Below the pieces are notes generated by a model. That model did not search any database, was not told where the DNA came from, and worked only from the letters and a program-made list of their open reading frames with translations. Made by a program: the position numbers and the translations under genes. Below, piece after piece: positions 9,098-17,894 of a DNA stretch of 64,000 nt; the stretch's first letter is position 1, and every line of letters begins with the position of its first letter. Source of the DNA: Oceanihabitans gracilariae (GTDB lineage: Bacteria > Bacteroidota > Bacteroidia > Flavobacteriales > Flavobacteriaceae); assembly GCF_042684485.1 (NCBI RefSeq), contig NZ_JBHULM010000007.1, positions 1-64,000 on the forward strand, written 5' to 3'.

Positions 9098-9679
9098 TTA
9101 ACCATGTATGCTTTGACTTTTACTTAAGTCTTTCATTATCTCTGCTTCAAAATCTAGCAGATCTTGCCATTTTTTATCTACTTCTTTTCGGTCTCCATAT
9201 TGTCTAGCAAAACCTAAAAACATAGTATAGTGGTTTGCTTCACTAACCATTAAGTTTTTATAGAAGGTAGCTAGTTTTTTATCTTCTAACTGTTCCGATA
9301 ATAATCTAAAACGTTCACAGCTTCTAGCTTCAATTAATGCAGCATAAAGTAGTCTATGTACTAATTGCGTAGTTCTGCTTCCTCCTTTAGGAAAAAACTT
9401 TAATAACGCTATAACGTATTCGTCTTTTCTGTCTCTACCTAAGGTCCATCCTTTTTCAAGAATAAGGTCATGTACCATTTTAAAATGGCTAATTTCCTCT
9501 TTTACTAAAGCAACCATTTCTTGTACTAACTCTGTGTATTCCGGGAAACTTACAATTAATGAAATGGCTGTACTTGTTGCCTTTTGTTCACAAAAAGCAT
9601 GGTCTGTTAGAATATCTTCTATATTCTTTTCTACAATATTTACCCAACGTGGATCTGTTGGTAGTTTTAGTCCTAGCAT
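9098..9679 (-). CDS. miaE: tRNA-(ms2io6A37) hydroxylase, MiaE family
   Basis: 193 residues of a ferritin-like four-helix di-iron protein. Iron-ligand motifs visible are CEQKA, EEISHF and SEANHYTMF. MiaE hydroxylates the isopentenyl group of 2-methylthio-N6-isopentenyladenosine at tRNA position 37. It lies 5 bp after dnaX on the same strand, so the two are co-transcribed. Substrate in this organism is inferred from the family. Confidence 0.85.
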   Translation of the reverse strand: MLGLKLPTDPRWVNIVEKNIEDILTDHAFCEQKATSTAISLIVSFPEYTELVQEMVALVKEEISHFKMVHDLILEKGWTLGRDRKDEYVIALLKFFPKGGSRTTQLVHRLLYAALIEARSCERFRLLSEQLEDKKLATFYKNLMVSEANHYTMFLGFARQYGDRKEVDKKWQDLLDFEAEIMKDLSKSQSIHG

Positions 9680-9684
9680 GTTTA

Positions 9685-11400
9685 TTAAATATCTAAATCA
9701 AAAGTTTTTCTAAGCAGTTCTATATTTGGATTTTTCTCTGCTAACTTTTCAAACTTATCTTGTGGAGTGTAAGCGTACTTTTTCTCCATTTGTTCATTTA
9801 CTGTAATTTCTAAATTAATATCGTAATTATTAATTTTCTTTCTAATATAACCTAATAAAGGATATTGCTGTCTTTCTACCTCAATCTTGTTGGTAGCATT
9901 TGGGTATTCTACATGTATGGTAGTTCCTTTAACTTTTGGTTTATCTATAGACAAAATAGAAGCAAGGTTAAATTGTCCTTTTTCTTCAATAAGCTTTACA
10001 TAAGCATACCAAGCCTCAATTAAAGCTTCTTCTGTAAATGGATCTTTAGGAAGGTCTTCTTCATCATGAACAACTTCCATTTGTTTAATTTGGTGTTCTT
10101 TTTTTAATCGAATACTACGTAAAGATAATCCTGAAGAAGATTTTTTTCGTGCATTTAAAGGTATACTAGGTGTTTTAGTAGCTGTTGGTGCAACAGGCTT
10201 TTGGGTATTTGCTGTTGTTGTATTTTCTTCTTTTTTAGAAGGTGTTGGCGTTTGCTTTGTTGGTTTCTGTACAGGAATTGGTGTGATTCCTTTTTTAGCA
10301 AAGTAAGACGCAGGAATTATGTAGTTTTTGCTATTTTTTTTTTCTCCATCAAAAGTGATAGAGGCAAGTTTCATTAAAGTTAGTTCAACGAGTAGTCGTT
10401 GGTTTTTACTGCTTTTATATTTCAAATCGCAATCATTGGCGAGTTCTATACCTTGTAATAAAAAGGACTGCGAAGCTTTTTTACTTTGTGTTAAATATTT
10501 TGCTTTGGTTTGTTCTCCTACTTCTAGAAGCTCAACCGTTTGCTCATTTTTACATACCATTAAATCTCTAAAATGACTTGCTAATCCAGCAATGTAATGG
10601 TGACCATCAAAACCTTTTGATAAGGTAGTGTTAAATTGTATTAGTAGTTCTGGAATTTTATTTTCAAGTATATAGTCTGTACTTGTAAAGTAAGTCTCGT
10701 AATCTAAAACGTTTAGGTTTTCGGTTACTGCTTGACGTGTTAATTTTTTACCAGCAAAACTTACTACACGATCAAATATAGAAAGCGCATCACGCATTGC
10801 TCCATCAGCTTTTTGAGCAATAATATGTAGCGCATCATCTTCTGCTTCTATACCTTGTTCTTGAGCTATATATTTTAAATATTCTTTAGCATCTGTAACA
10901 GTTATTCTTTTAAAATCGAATATTTGACAACGAGATAGAATCGTTGGTATAATCTTATGCTTTTCTGTAGTAGCAAGAATAAATATACAGTGCTTTGGTG
11001 GTTCTTCTAAAGTCTTTAAAAAAGCATTAAAAGCAGATTGTGAGAGCATGTGCACCTCATCAATAATATATACTTTATACTTACCAACTTGTGGTGGTAT
11101 ACGTACTTGATCTGTAAGACTTCTAATATCTTCAACAGAATTGTTTGAAGCTGCATCTAATTCAAAAATATTAAAAGCAAAATCTTCATCTGTTTCTGTA
11201 CCATCACTATTTATCATTTTAGCAAGTATACGTGCACAAGTTGTTTTACCAACACCACGAGGACCTGTAAATAATAAAGCTTGCGCTAAGTGATTATTAT
11301 CAATAGCATTTAGTAAAGTGTTTGTAATAGCTTGCTGACCAACAACATCTTTAAATGTTTGTGGTCTGTATTTTCTAGCTGATACTACAAAGTGTTCCAA
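9685..11400 (-). CDS. dnaX: DNA polymerase III subunit gamma/tau
   Basis: 571 residues. This is the clamp-loader ATPase, with Walker A GPRGVGKTT at residues 46-54, the Walker B/DEVH motif (YIIDEVHMLSQ), the SRC motif (ILSRCQIFDF) and a proline/threonine-rich linker around residues 370-420 before the C-terminal domain. Oddity: the segment after Walker A (AKMINSDGTETDEDF) lacks the four-cysteine zinc module that DnaX proteins normally carry there. No obvious slippery A/G-run frameshift site was seen. The start was chosen at the ATG that gives MEHFVVSARKYRP, the usual N-terminus. Confidence 0.95.
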   Translation of the reverse strand: MEHFVVSARKYRPQTFKDVVGQQAITNTLLNAIDNNHLAQALLFTGPRGVGKTTCARILAKMINSDGTETDEDFAFNIFELDAASNNSVEDIRSLTDQVRIPPQVGKYKVYIIDEVHMLSQSAFNAFLKTLEEPPKHCIFILATTEKHKIIPTILSRCQIFDFKRITVTDAKEYLKYIAQEQGIEAEDDALHIIAQKADGAMRDALSIFDRVVSFAGKKLTRQAVTENLNVLDYETYFTSTDYILENKIPELLIQFNTTLSKGFDGHHYIAGLASHFRDLMVCKNEQTVELLEVGEQTKAKYLTQSKKASQSFLLQGIELANDCDLKYKSSKNQRLLVELTLMKLASITFDGEKKNSKNYIIPASYFAKKGITPIPVQKPTKQTPTPSKKEENTTTANTQKPVAPTATKTPSIPLNARKKSSSGLSLRSIRLKKEHQIKQMEVVHDEEDLPKDPFTEEALIEAWYAYVKLIEEKGQFNLASILSIDKPKVKGTTIHVEYPNATNKIEVERQQYPLLGYIRKKINNYDINLEITVNEQMEKKYAYTPQDKFEKLAEKNPNIELLRKTFDLDI

Positions 11401-11459
11401 ATTATACTAAATATTACTGCATCTATTGATGCTAATTAATGAATGAGATATTTATATAA

Positions 11460-11467
11460 CAAAGTTA
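11460..11467 (-). promoter_or_regulatory. -7 element for dnaX-miaE
   Basis: The minus strand reads TAACTTTG, an exact TAnnTTTG match, about 60 bp upstream of the dnaX ATG. No clear -33 TTTG at the right distance. Confidence 0.4.
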
Positions 11468-11668
11468 AAAATTAAGTGTAATATATAGAATATTGAATGC
11501 TAATTTTAATAGGAGTTATTAACATTTTTTAGTGTCTTTATTTATAAAGCAAGGTATTTTAGTATAAAATGGAGTAGTAGTATATACTTGTGGTAATTAC
11601 TCTTTTTTTTTTTTTAGTATTACGATAAATTTAGAATTTGGATTGTAGTTTTTAAATTTTGTTAATTG

Positions 11669-11676
11669 TACCTTTG
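11669..11676 (+). promoter_or_regulatory. -7 element for rnpB
   Basis: TACCTTTG matches TAnnTTTG exactly. Its predicted start, a few bases downstream, coincides with the 5' strand of the RNase P P1 helix at 11681. The -33 element is weak (a TTG at 11643-11645, 23 nt away). Confidence 0.55.
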
Positions 11677-11680
11677 CGGT

Positions 11681-11990
11681 AAGTATTTCGCCTTATCGCT
11701 GTTTTAGTAATAAAATGGAGGAAAGTCCGAACACCATAGTGCAACATAGTGGTTAATGGCCACCAGTCGTGAGGCTAGGAAAAGTGCAACAGAAAGTATG
11801 TACAGGTAATGCTGTAGTGAAACCAGGTAAACTCTATGTGGTGCAATGTCATGTAAACTAATGCTTGAGCGTGCACGCGCGATGTTAGAGGGTAGGCAGC
11901 TAAAGTGTATTGGTAACAATGCACGTAGATAAATGATAAGGGCTTTTTCTTTATAGAAAGAGTACAGAATTCGGCTTATAGATATACTTC
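11681..11990 (+). ncRNA. rnpB: RNase P RNA, bacterial class A
   Basis: It contains the diagnostic conserved blocks GAGGAAAGTCCGAACACC (from 11719) and ACAGAATTCGGCTTATAG (11963-11980). The ends pair as P1: AAGTAT at 11681-11686 with ATACTT at 11984-11989. Internal conserved pieces GTGAAACCAGGTAAACTC and AGAGGGTAGGCAG are in the right order. Length ~310 nt fits type A. It is the catalytic RNA that matures tRNA 5' ends. It is followed by a strong terminator. Confidence 0.95.
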
Positions 11991-11996
11991 ATTAAA

Positions 11997-12034
11997 AAAG
12001 CCCTTTGCTTTATGCTAAGGGCTTTATTTTTTTA
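11997..12034. terminator. Terminator of rnpB and rsmD (bidirectional)
   Basis: AAAGCCCTT (11997-12005), an 11-nt loop, AAGGGCTTT (12017-12025), then a T-rich run. An A-run on the other side lets it serve rsmD on the minus strand. Confidence 0.85.
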
Positions 12035-12036
12035 TT

Positions 12037-12594
12037 CTATACTGTTTCTTCATTAACAGGTAAAGCAAAAAAGCTAAACATATTTCCACCATAACCTTTA
12101 GAGTGGGAGTAGTTTGTTAAATGCGAAAGATCTGTATGTTTAGAATGTTCAACTATAAGCAAGCCTTCTTCTTCTAATAAGTTATTTTGAAAAATTAACT
12201 CTGGAATTTTAGAAAATTCTTCAACAGAAAAATCATAAGGAGGATCTGCAAATATTATGGTATGCGGAGTAGTAGTTTTCTCTAGATATTTAAATACATC
12301 ACTTTTTATAGTTTGTATTGGCATATTAAAGGCTTCTGCTGTTTCGTTTATAAACTTAATACAACCAAAATTAGCATCAACACTTGTAATGTTTGTAGTT
12401 CCTCTAGAGGCAAACTCATAGCTTATGTTTCCGCTTCCGCTAAATAAATCTAGTACAGAAATAGCATCAAAATAATACTGATTATTTAAAATATTAAATA
12501 AAGACTCTTTGGCCATATCTGTAGTTGGCCTGATGGGTAATTTTTTTGGTGCAGTTATTCTTCTGCCTTTATAGGTACCTGAAATTATTCGCAT
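12037..12594 (-). CDS. rsmD: 16S rRNA guanine-N2 methyltransferase RsmD
   Basis: 185 residues, the usual RsmD length. N-terminal MRIISGTYKGRRI and RPTTDMAKESLFNIL are hallmarks of the family. SAM-binding motif I is LDLFSGSGNIS, and the catalytic motif is DPPYDF. It methylates G966 (E. coli numbering) of 16S rRNA. Its ATG abuts the end of the DUF3822 gene at 12594, giving a coupled minus-strand operon. Confidence 0.93.
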   Translation of the reverse strand: MRIISGTYKGRRITAPKKLPIRPTTDMAKESLFNILNNQYYFDAISVLDLFSGSGNISYEFASRGTTNITSVDANFGCIKFINETAEAFNMPIQTIKSDVFKYLEKTTTPHTIIFADPPYDFSVEEFSKIPELIFQNNLLEEEGLLIVEHSKHTDLSHLTNYSHSKGYGGNMFSFFALPVNEETV

Positions 12595-13412
12595 TAAAAG
12601 CTATGCTTTAAAATATAATTATAATGTATTGTTTCTTCTTCTTCGGTTATGTAATTGGTATTGGGTGTACCAAATTGTACATGTCTTATATATTTAAATA
12701 CTATGTTGTAAAGTGCATCTTCTTTAACTATATCACCTAAAAGCACAAGTGTTAGTGTTTCTGGATTTAGTTGTAATTGTTCTGCAGTAAATAAAATGTA
12801 GTATATAAAATCTTCTTTGGTAATATACGTAAAAGTATTGTAAAGTATTAATTTACCTTTATTGCTTACTACTATTTCAAAGTGGTTTTTACTTACATGC
12901 ACATACATTTTTTGATCTTGTGCATCCTTTTCAGCTAAAAGTATTTCTTCTATTAAAATGGTAGAGTAGTGCTTATATGCAAATGTGCCAAACTTTTCGT
13001 ATAAATAATTATTAATGTTTATATATGGTACATATACATTAACGCTATTATTTATTGCAATTTCATCATGCGCAATATAATCGGTTTGCAGAATTTTAGA
13101 ATTAAATTTTAAGTAGTCTGCAATCGCGTCTTCATTAAATAAAGACTTTGGTACAAGCGTAGAGAGCTCGTTTATATAAATTACATGTATGGTATTAAAG
13201 CCTACTTGTAATTCTGGTATAGTATCAAATATTTTCTTTAAATCATGTAATACTTGATAAGGAGTTTGCTTTTGTGTAAATGCAAAATGTTTTAAATAAC
13301 TAATGATATTTGTATTTGATTTTAAAATACAAAAAGAAAGTCCATTCAAACTTATTTGAATGGACAATTCTTGGTTAGTTAGTTTTTTATTTTGTTTACT
13401 CGCTATCGCCAT
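12594..13412 (-). CDS. DUF3822 family protein
   Basis: About 272 residues if it starts at the second ATG (MAIASKQNKKLTNQEL). A start at 13433 would overlap the upstream gene by 38 bp, and from 13412 the overlap is 17 bp. The KKLTNQELSIQISL opening and the pairing with rsmD match the Bacteroidota-specific DUF3822 family, described as having an actin/hexokinase-like fold. Function unknown. Its conserved neighbourhood suggests a link to ribosome or translation biology. Confidence 0.75.
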   Translation of the reverse strand: MAIASKQNKKLTNQELSIQISLNGLSFCILKSNTNIISYLKHFAFTQKQTPYQVLHDLKKIFDTIPELQVGFNTIHVIYINELSTLVPKSLFNEDAIADYLKFNSKILQTDYIAHDEIAINNSVNVYVPYININNYLYEKFGTFAYKHYSTILIEEILLAEKDAQDQKMYVHVSKNHFEIVVSNKGKLILYNTFTYITKEDFIYYILFTAEQLQLNPETLTLVLLGDIVKEDALYNIVFKYIRHVQFGTPNTNYITEEEETIHYNYILKHSF

Positions 13413-14133
13413 AAGTTTTTGGCCAGTTACCACTAGTATTTACTTCGTTTAAAGATCCTACTCTAATTGCATCTCCATTAACACCATCTACAGAAACAGT
13501 TTCGTTTTCTTGTGCTAATAAATCTTTGTTTTGATCTGCTAAAATAATGTTCTTAGATAATTTTGCTTCAAAAACAGGAATTTTAGTATCTCCTTCTTCT
13601 CCTAATAATCCAGATTTCATTTCTATTTTAGCTCCTTCAATACTAGGTATATTCATCATAGTTTTATATCTATCTGAATTTTTAAATAAAGAATCTTTTA
13701 CAGAAACATAACCTAATGTATCAATAACAGTAATATCTTTCATGGTTTCAACACCACCAAATAATCTTGTTTTTTCTTCGTCTAAAACAGTTTCTACTCT
13801 ACGTTGTGTAATTGTAAATTTAGCAGTATCTATAAATTTAATTAAGTTGTCAAAGTTAGGAGCAAAAGTTCCGGTTACTTGTCTGTGTGCTAATTGAGCA
13901 TCTCTTACATCTACCATTTTTTCAATAACAGCAGCGTAACGTTTTTGTTTTACTTTATTAAATTTAATAGGTTCATAAATAGAATTAAAAGTTTGATAAC
14001 CTAAAAAGGCTATTAAAGCCCAAAGTGCTATCATTATAACAGGTCTTAATTTTGTTGGTACAAACTTATCGATAAGCCAAACCAACCCAATTGTTAAAAG
14101 TATTACTGCAACTGCAATTAATATTAAATTCAT
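13396..14133 (-). CDS. Conserved membrane-anchored protein of unknown function
   Basis: 245 residues. Two hydrophobic segments lie at the N-terminus (residues ~3-20 and ~30-47), followed by a soluble part with KQKRYAAVIEKMVDVRDAQLAHRQVTG (a helix) and then beta-rich sequence. No signal peptidase site. I do not recognise the family, but this type is common in Flavobacteriaceae next to DUF3822-rsmD. Its 3' end overlaps the DUF3822 gene, so the three genes form one operon. Confidence 0.7.
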   Translation of the reverse strand: MNLILIAVAVILLTIGLVWLIDKFVPTKLRPVIMIALWALIAFLGYQTFNSIYEPIKFNKVKQKRYAAVIEKMVDVRDAQLAHRQVTGTFAPNFDNLIKFIDTAKFTITQRRVETVLDEEKTRLFGGVETMKDITVIDTLGYVSVKDSLFKNSDRYKTMMNIPSIEGAKIEMKSGLLGEEGDTKIPVFEAKLSKNIILADQNKDLLAQENETVSVDGVNGDAIRVGSLNEVNTSGNWPKTYGDSE

Positions 14134-14168
14134 AGTATGATTAATTAATTTTTAATAAAGGTCTTTCG

Positions 14169-14176
14169 CAAATCTA
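14169..14176 (-). promoter_or_regulatory. -7 element for the membrane protein-DUF3822-rsmD operon
   Basis: The minus strand reads TAGATTTG, an exact TAnnTTTG match, about 36 bp upstream of the ATG at 14133. Confidence 0.45.
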
Positions 14177-14222
14177 CAATTTTTTTTTAATCGTTAAAAC
14201 CAAAGTGCATAAAAATCATTAC

Positions 14223-14230
14223 TATATTTG
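14223..14230 (+). promoter_or_regulatory. -7 element for the RecD-like helicase gene
   Basis: TATATTTG, an exact match to TAnnTTTG, 28 bp before the ATG at 14259. No good -33 element. Confidence 0.45.
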
Positions 14231-14258
14231 ATGAAATTTTATTAGACAGACCATATTA

Positions 14259-15689
14259 ATGAACGCATCTCAATTTTATTCCCTTATAAAACAGCAGTTT
14301 CCATTCAAACCAACACCAAAACAAGATATTGTTTTATTACAACTTTCTGAATTTATTTTTTCAAAATCACCAAATGCGTTATATTTATTAAAAGGATATG
14401 CAGGAACAGGAAAAACCACCATTATTGGTACTATTGTTACGCATTTATGGAAAGCTAAAAAAAGCGCAGTACTAATGGCACCAACAGGTCGTGCGGCAAA
14501 AGTAATTTCTAATTATTCTAAAAAGGAAGCCTTTACTATTCATAAAAAAATATACTTTCCTAAAAAAAATAAAGGAGGAGGAGTAAACTTTGTTTTACAA
14601 CCTAATAAACATAAAAACACCATTTTTATAGTAGATGAAGCTTCTATGATTTCAGATACTGCTAGTGATTCTAAACTTTATGAAAACGGTTCTTTGTTAG
14701 ATGATTTAATGCGTTATGTGTATTCTGGGCATCAATGTAAACTATTATTAATAGGTGATACAGCACAATTACCTCCTGTAAAATTAGATATAAGTCCTGC
14801 TTTAGATGAAAACACTTTAAGTTTAAGTTATGATAAAGACGTTACTAAAATGGAGCTAGATGAAGTAGTACGTCAAGAACAGGATTCTGGTATTTTAGAA
14901 AATGCAACCATTTTACGTGAAGCACTTTCTAGTGCTTTTGTAGATACCTTTAAGTTTGAACTAAAATCCTTTAAAGACATTGTTAGGCTTGTTGATGGTT
15001 ATGAAATTATGGATGCCATTAACGATTCTTATAGTAATTTAGGAAATGAAGAAACAGCCATTATTGTTAGAAGCAACAAAAGAGCTAACCTATATAACCA
15101 ACAAATTAGAGAACGTATTTTATTTAATGAAAACGAACTATCTGCTGGTGATTACTTAATGGTAGTAAAAAATAATTACTATTGGATTAAACCTACAACC
15201 GAAGCTGGTTTTATAGCAAATGGTGATATTATTGAAGTATTAGAAATATTCTCTATTCAAGAACTATATGGTTTTCGTTTTGCTGAAGTAAAAATACGAA
15301 TGGTTGATTACCCAAAAATGAAACCTTTTGAAACCGTTTTACTATTAGATACTATTACTGCAGAAACCCCTTCATTAGCCTATGAAGACTCTAACCGATT
15401 GTATCAAGAAGTGCAAAAAGACTTTCAAGACGAAACCAGTAACTATAAAAAGTTTTTAAAAATAAAACAGAATAAACACTTTAATGCTTTACAAGTAAAA
15501 TTCTCTTATGCTATTACTTGCCATAAATCACAAGGTGGACAATGGAATACTGTTTTTGTAGAACAACCATACCTACCAAATGGTATTGATACAGATTATT
15601 TACGCTGGTTGTATACTGCAATTACAAGAGCAAAAGAAAAATTATACCTTATTGGTTTTAAAGATGATTTTTTTCAAGAAGAATTTTAA
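14259..15689 (+). CDS. RecD-like ATP-dependent DNA helicase
   Basis: 476 residues of superfamily 1B helicase type. Walker A GYAGTGKTT is near residue 45, motif II is IVDEASMIS, and motif III is LLIGDTAQLPP. The C-terminal UvrD_C_2-type motif VI region is KFSYAITCHKSQGGQW followed by YTAITRAKEKLYL. It lacks the RecBC-interaction part and is shorter than RecD2. A role in DNA repair or recombination is inferred. Start chosen at the ATG that follows the TATATTTG element. Confidence 0.85.
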   Translation: MNASQFYSLIKQQFPFKPTPKQDIVLLQLSEFIFSKSPNALYLLKGYAGTGKTTIIGTIVTHLWKAKKSAVLMAPTGRAAKVISNYSKKEAFTIHKKIYFPKKNKGGGVNFVLQPNKHKNTIFIVDEASMISDTASDSKLYENGSLLDDLMRYVYSGHQCKLLLIGDTAQLPPVKLDISPALDENTLSLSYDKDVTKMELDEVVRQEQDSGILENATILREALSSAFVDTFKFELKSFKDIVRLVDGYEIMDAINDSYSNLGNEETAIIVRSNKRANLYNQQIRERILFNENELSAGDYLMVVKNNYYWIKPTTEAGFIANGDIIEVLEIFSIQELYGFRFAEVKIRMVDYPKMKPFETVLLLDTITAETPSLAYEDSNRLYQEVQKDFQDETSNYKKFLKIKQNKHFNALQVKFSYAITCHKSQGGQWNTVFVEQPYLPNGIDTDYLRWLYTAITRAKEKLYLIGFKDDFFQEEF

Positions 15690-15723
15690 CACTAGGTAGC
15701 AAAGTGCTAAACCAATTATATAA

Positions 15724-16290
15724 ATGACTACAGAAACTATTTTAAGTATATTTTTAGGTGTAGGACTTGCAGCCTCTGTAGGTTTTAGAGTTTTTGTACC
15801 ATTATTTGCATTAAGTTTAGCAGCACATTTTAATCTTTGGGAACTAAATGATTCTTGGCAATGGATTGGTAGTTTAACTGCAGTTGTAACCCTTGGTGTT
15901 GCTACTATAGTTGAAATTTTTGCGTATTACATTCCGTTAGTAGATAACCTATTAGATACTATTGCTGTGCCTTTAGCAGCAATAGCAGGAACAGCAGTTA
16001 TGGTTTCTACAGTTGCAGATTTAAGTCCTGTAATAACTTGGGCATTAGCCATAATAGCAGGAGCAGGAACTGCCACAGCAGTTGCAGGAACCTCTAGTGC
16101 AACAAGGTTAGCATCTACCACTACAACTGCTAGTGTAGCCAACCCTGTAATTTCTACTTTAGAAACAGGTACAGCTATTGTTATGTCTATTATTTCCTTA
16201 TTTCTTCCTGTTTTAGCTATACTACTAGTTATCATTATTCTCTTTATAATTTATAGGCTTTATAAAAAGTTTAAATCTACTAAGACATAA
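15724..16290 (+). CDS. DUF4126 family membrane protein
   Basis: 188 residues, mostly hydrophobic, with about four to five membrane segments. The conserved FLGVGLAASVGFRVFVP and YYIPLVDNLLDTIAVPLA blocks identify DUF4126. A basic tail (YRLYKKFKSTKT) marks the cytoplasmic end. The family has no assigned function. It lies 34 bp after the helicase gene on the same strand. Confidence 0.8.
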   Translation: MTTETILSIFLGVGLAASVGFRVFVPLFALSLAAHFNLWELNDSWQWIGSLTAVVTLGVATIVEIFAYYIPLVDNLLDTIAVPLAAIAGTAVMVSTVADLSPVITWALAIIAGAGTATAVAGTSSATRLASTTTTASVANPVISTLETGTAIVMSIISLFLPVLAILLVIIILFIIYRLYKKFKSTKT

Positions 16291-16308
16291 AATCTATTTT
16301 AAATGTTA

Positions 16309-16316
16309 TATTTTTG
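16309..16316 (+). promoter_or_regulatory. -7 element for kdsB
   Basis: TATTTTTG, an exact TAnnTTTG match. The expected transcript start (~16323) leaves the ATG at 16337 with a 14-nt leader. Confidence 0.45.
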
Positions 16317-16336
16317 TATCTATATTATTATTGTAT

Positions 16337-17065
16337 ATGAAAATAATTTCCATGATTCCTGCACGTTATAGTGCATCTCGTTTTCCAGGCAAGCTTATGC
16401 AAGACCTTAATGGTAAAACGGTAATTCTTCGTACTTATGAAGCCACAAAAGCAACCAATTTATTTGATGATGTTTTTGTAGTAACCGATAGCGAAATCAT
16501 TTTTAAAGAAATTACTAGTCATGGCGGAAAAGCAATCATGAGCCTAAAAGAGCATGAATGTGGTAGTGATAGAATTGCTGAAGCTGTAGAAAATCTAGAT
16601 ATTGATATTGTTGTAAATGTTCAAGGTGATGAACCTTTTACCGAAGTAGCTTCGTTAAAAAAACTAATAGAGGTTTTTAAAAAAGATACAGAAAAGCAAG
16701 TAGATTTAGCTTCTTTAATGGTACATATTACAGACCAAGAAGAAATAAAAAACCCGAATACAGTAAAGGTAATTGTAGATCAAAATAACTTTGCTTTATA
16801 CTTTTCACGAAGCCCAATTCCGTACCCAAGAGCAACAGATGTAGGAGCTAAATACTATAAACATAAAGGGGTTTATGCTTTTAGAAAAGAAGCATTACTA
16901 GATTTTTATAGATTACCAATGTTACCATTAGAAGCTTCAGAAAAAATTGAATGTATTCGCTATTTAGAATATGGTAAACGTATTAAAATGGTAGAAACTA
17001 ACGTACAAGGAGTTGAAATAGATACACCTGAAGATTTAGAAAGAGCTAAAAAACTATGGAAGTAA
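16337..17065 (+). CDS. kdsB: 3-deoxy-manno-octulosonate cytidylyltransferase
   Basis: 242 residues from the ATG at 16337. A TTG six bases upstream is less likely. It activates Kdo (or 8-amino-Kdo) as the CMP-sugar for lipid A core assembly. Motifs: MIPARYSASRFPGKLM at the N-terminus for CTP binding, VQGDEPF, SRSPIPYPR and KHKGVYAFRKEAL, all as in KdsB. Because a KdnB-like oxidase follows two genes later, the natural substrate may be 8-amino-3,8-dideoxy-Kdo, as described for Shewanella KdsB. This is inference. Confidence 0.93.
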   Translation: MKIISMIPARYSASRFPGKLMQDLNGKTVILRTYEATKATNLFDDVFVVTDSEIIFKEITSHGGKAIMSLKEHECGSDRIAEAVENLDIDIVVNVQGDEPFTEVASLKKLIEVFKKDTEKQVDLASLMVHITDQEEIKNPNTVKVIVDQNNFALYFSRSPIPYPRATDVGAKYYKHKGVYAFRKEALLDFYRLPMLPLEASEKIECIRYLEYGKRIKMVETNVQGVEIDTPEDLERAKKLWK

Positions 17066-17122
17066 TTGTATTATTTTACGAAATAATAGAAACTTACCTT
17101 GTAGTTAAAAAACTTAAAATAA

Positions 17123-17824
17123 TTGAATAAAGAATATCAAAATATAAAAGTAATTGGCTTTGATGCAGACGATACACTTTGGGTAAACGAAACTTATTTT
17201 CGTGATGCAGAGTTAGAATTTGCAAAGCTTTTAGGAGGTTTTGAAACTGCTAATAAAGTAGATCAAGAACTCTTTAAAATGGAAATGAAAAATTTACCAC
17301 TGTATGGTTACGGAGTAAAGGGATTTGTTTTATCTATGGTAGAAATGGCTTTAGAACTATCTAATTATACCATTTCTAATAAAACCATAGAACAGATTTT
17401 AAACATTGGTAAACAAATGCTAAATGAACCTGTAGAACTGCTAGATGGAGTAGAAGAAACCTTAGAGGCTTTATCAGGAAAATACAAGCTAATTGTTGCT
17501 ACAAAAGGCGATTTATTAGATCAAGAACGAAAGCTAGAAAAATCAGGATTATTAGATTATTTTCATCATATTGAAGTATTAAGTGATAAAAAAGAAGCAA
17601 ATTATTCTAAATTATTAAACCATTTAGATATAAATCCTTCCGAATTTTTAATGGTAGGTAATTCTTTAAAATCAGATATATTACCATTAATAAATATTAA
17701 AGCACATGCTGTACACGTACCTTTTCACACCACTTGGGCACACGAGCAAGTAACTGAAAAAGAAACTAATGGCAAAGCTTTTAAAACAATTAAAAACGTA
17801 AAAGATATTTTGAAATTTTTATAA
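17123..17824 (+). CDS. HAD-superfamily hydrolase, probable TTG start
   Basis: 233 residues. HAD motif I is GFDADDTLW (DxDxT nucleophile near residue 14), motif II is VATKG, and motif III/IV is MVGNSLKSDI. It belongs to HAD subfamily IA, with a cap between motifs I and II. The start is notable: a stop codon (TAA, 17120-17122) lies directly before a TTG at 17123, and no in-frame ATG precedes motif I, so TTG is the only reasonable start. It sits between kdsB and the KdnB-like gene, so a Kdo 8-phosphate phosphatase-like role is conceivable. The substrate is not established. Confidence 0.8.
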   Translation: MNKEYQNIKVIGFDADDTLWVNETYFRDAELEFAKLLGGFETANKVDQELFKMEMKNLPLYGYGVKGFVLSMVEMALELSNYTISNKTIEQILNIGKQMLNEPVELLDGVEETLEALSGKYKLIVATKGDLLDQERKLEKSGLLDYFHHIEVLSDKKEANYSKLLNHLDINPSEFLMVGNSLKSDILPLINIKAHAVHVPFHTTWAHEQVTEKETNGKAFKTIKNVKDILKFL

Positions 17825-17894
17825 AAAAAATCAAAATAGATATACAGTATAATAAATAGTGTTATTTTTATTTTTTAAAAAGGAAACTAATTAA

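Noticed and set aside
11704..11919. Minus-strand ORF of 71 codons
   Set aside because: It lies inside the RNase P RNA gene; the RNA is supported by conserved blocks.
15927..16235. Minus-strand ORF of 102 codons
   Set aside because: It lies inside the DUF4126 frame, whose sequence shows membrane helices and family motifs.
16331..16336. TTG as kdsB start
   Set aside because: An ATG six bases downstream gives the standard KdsB N-terminus.
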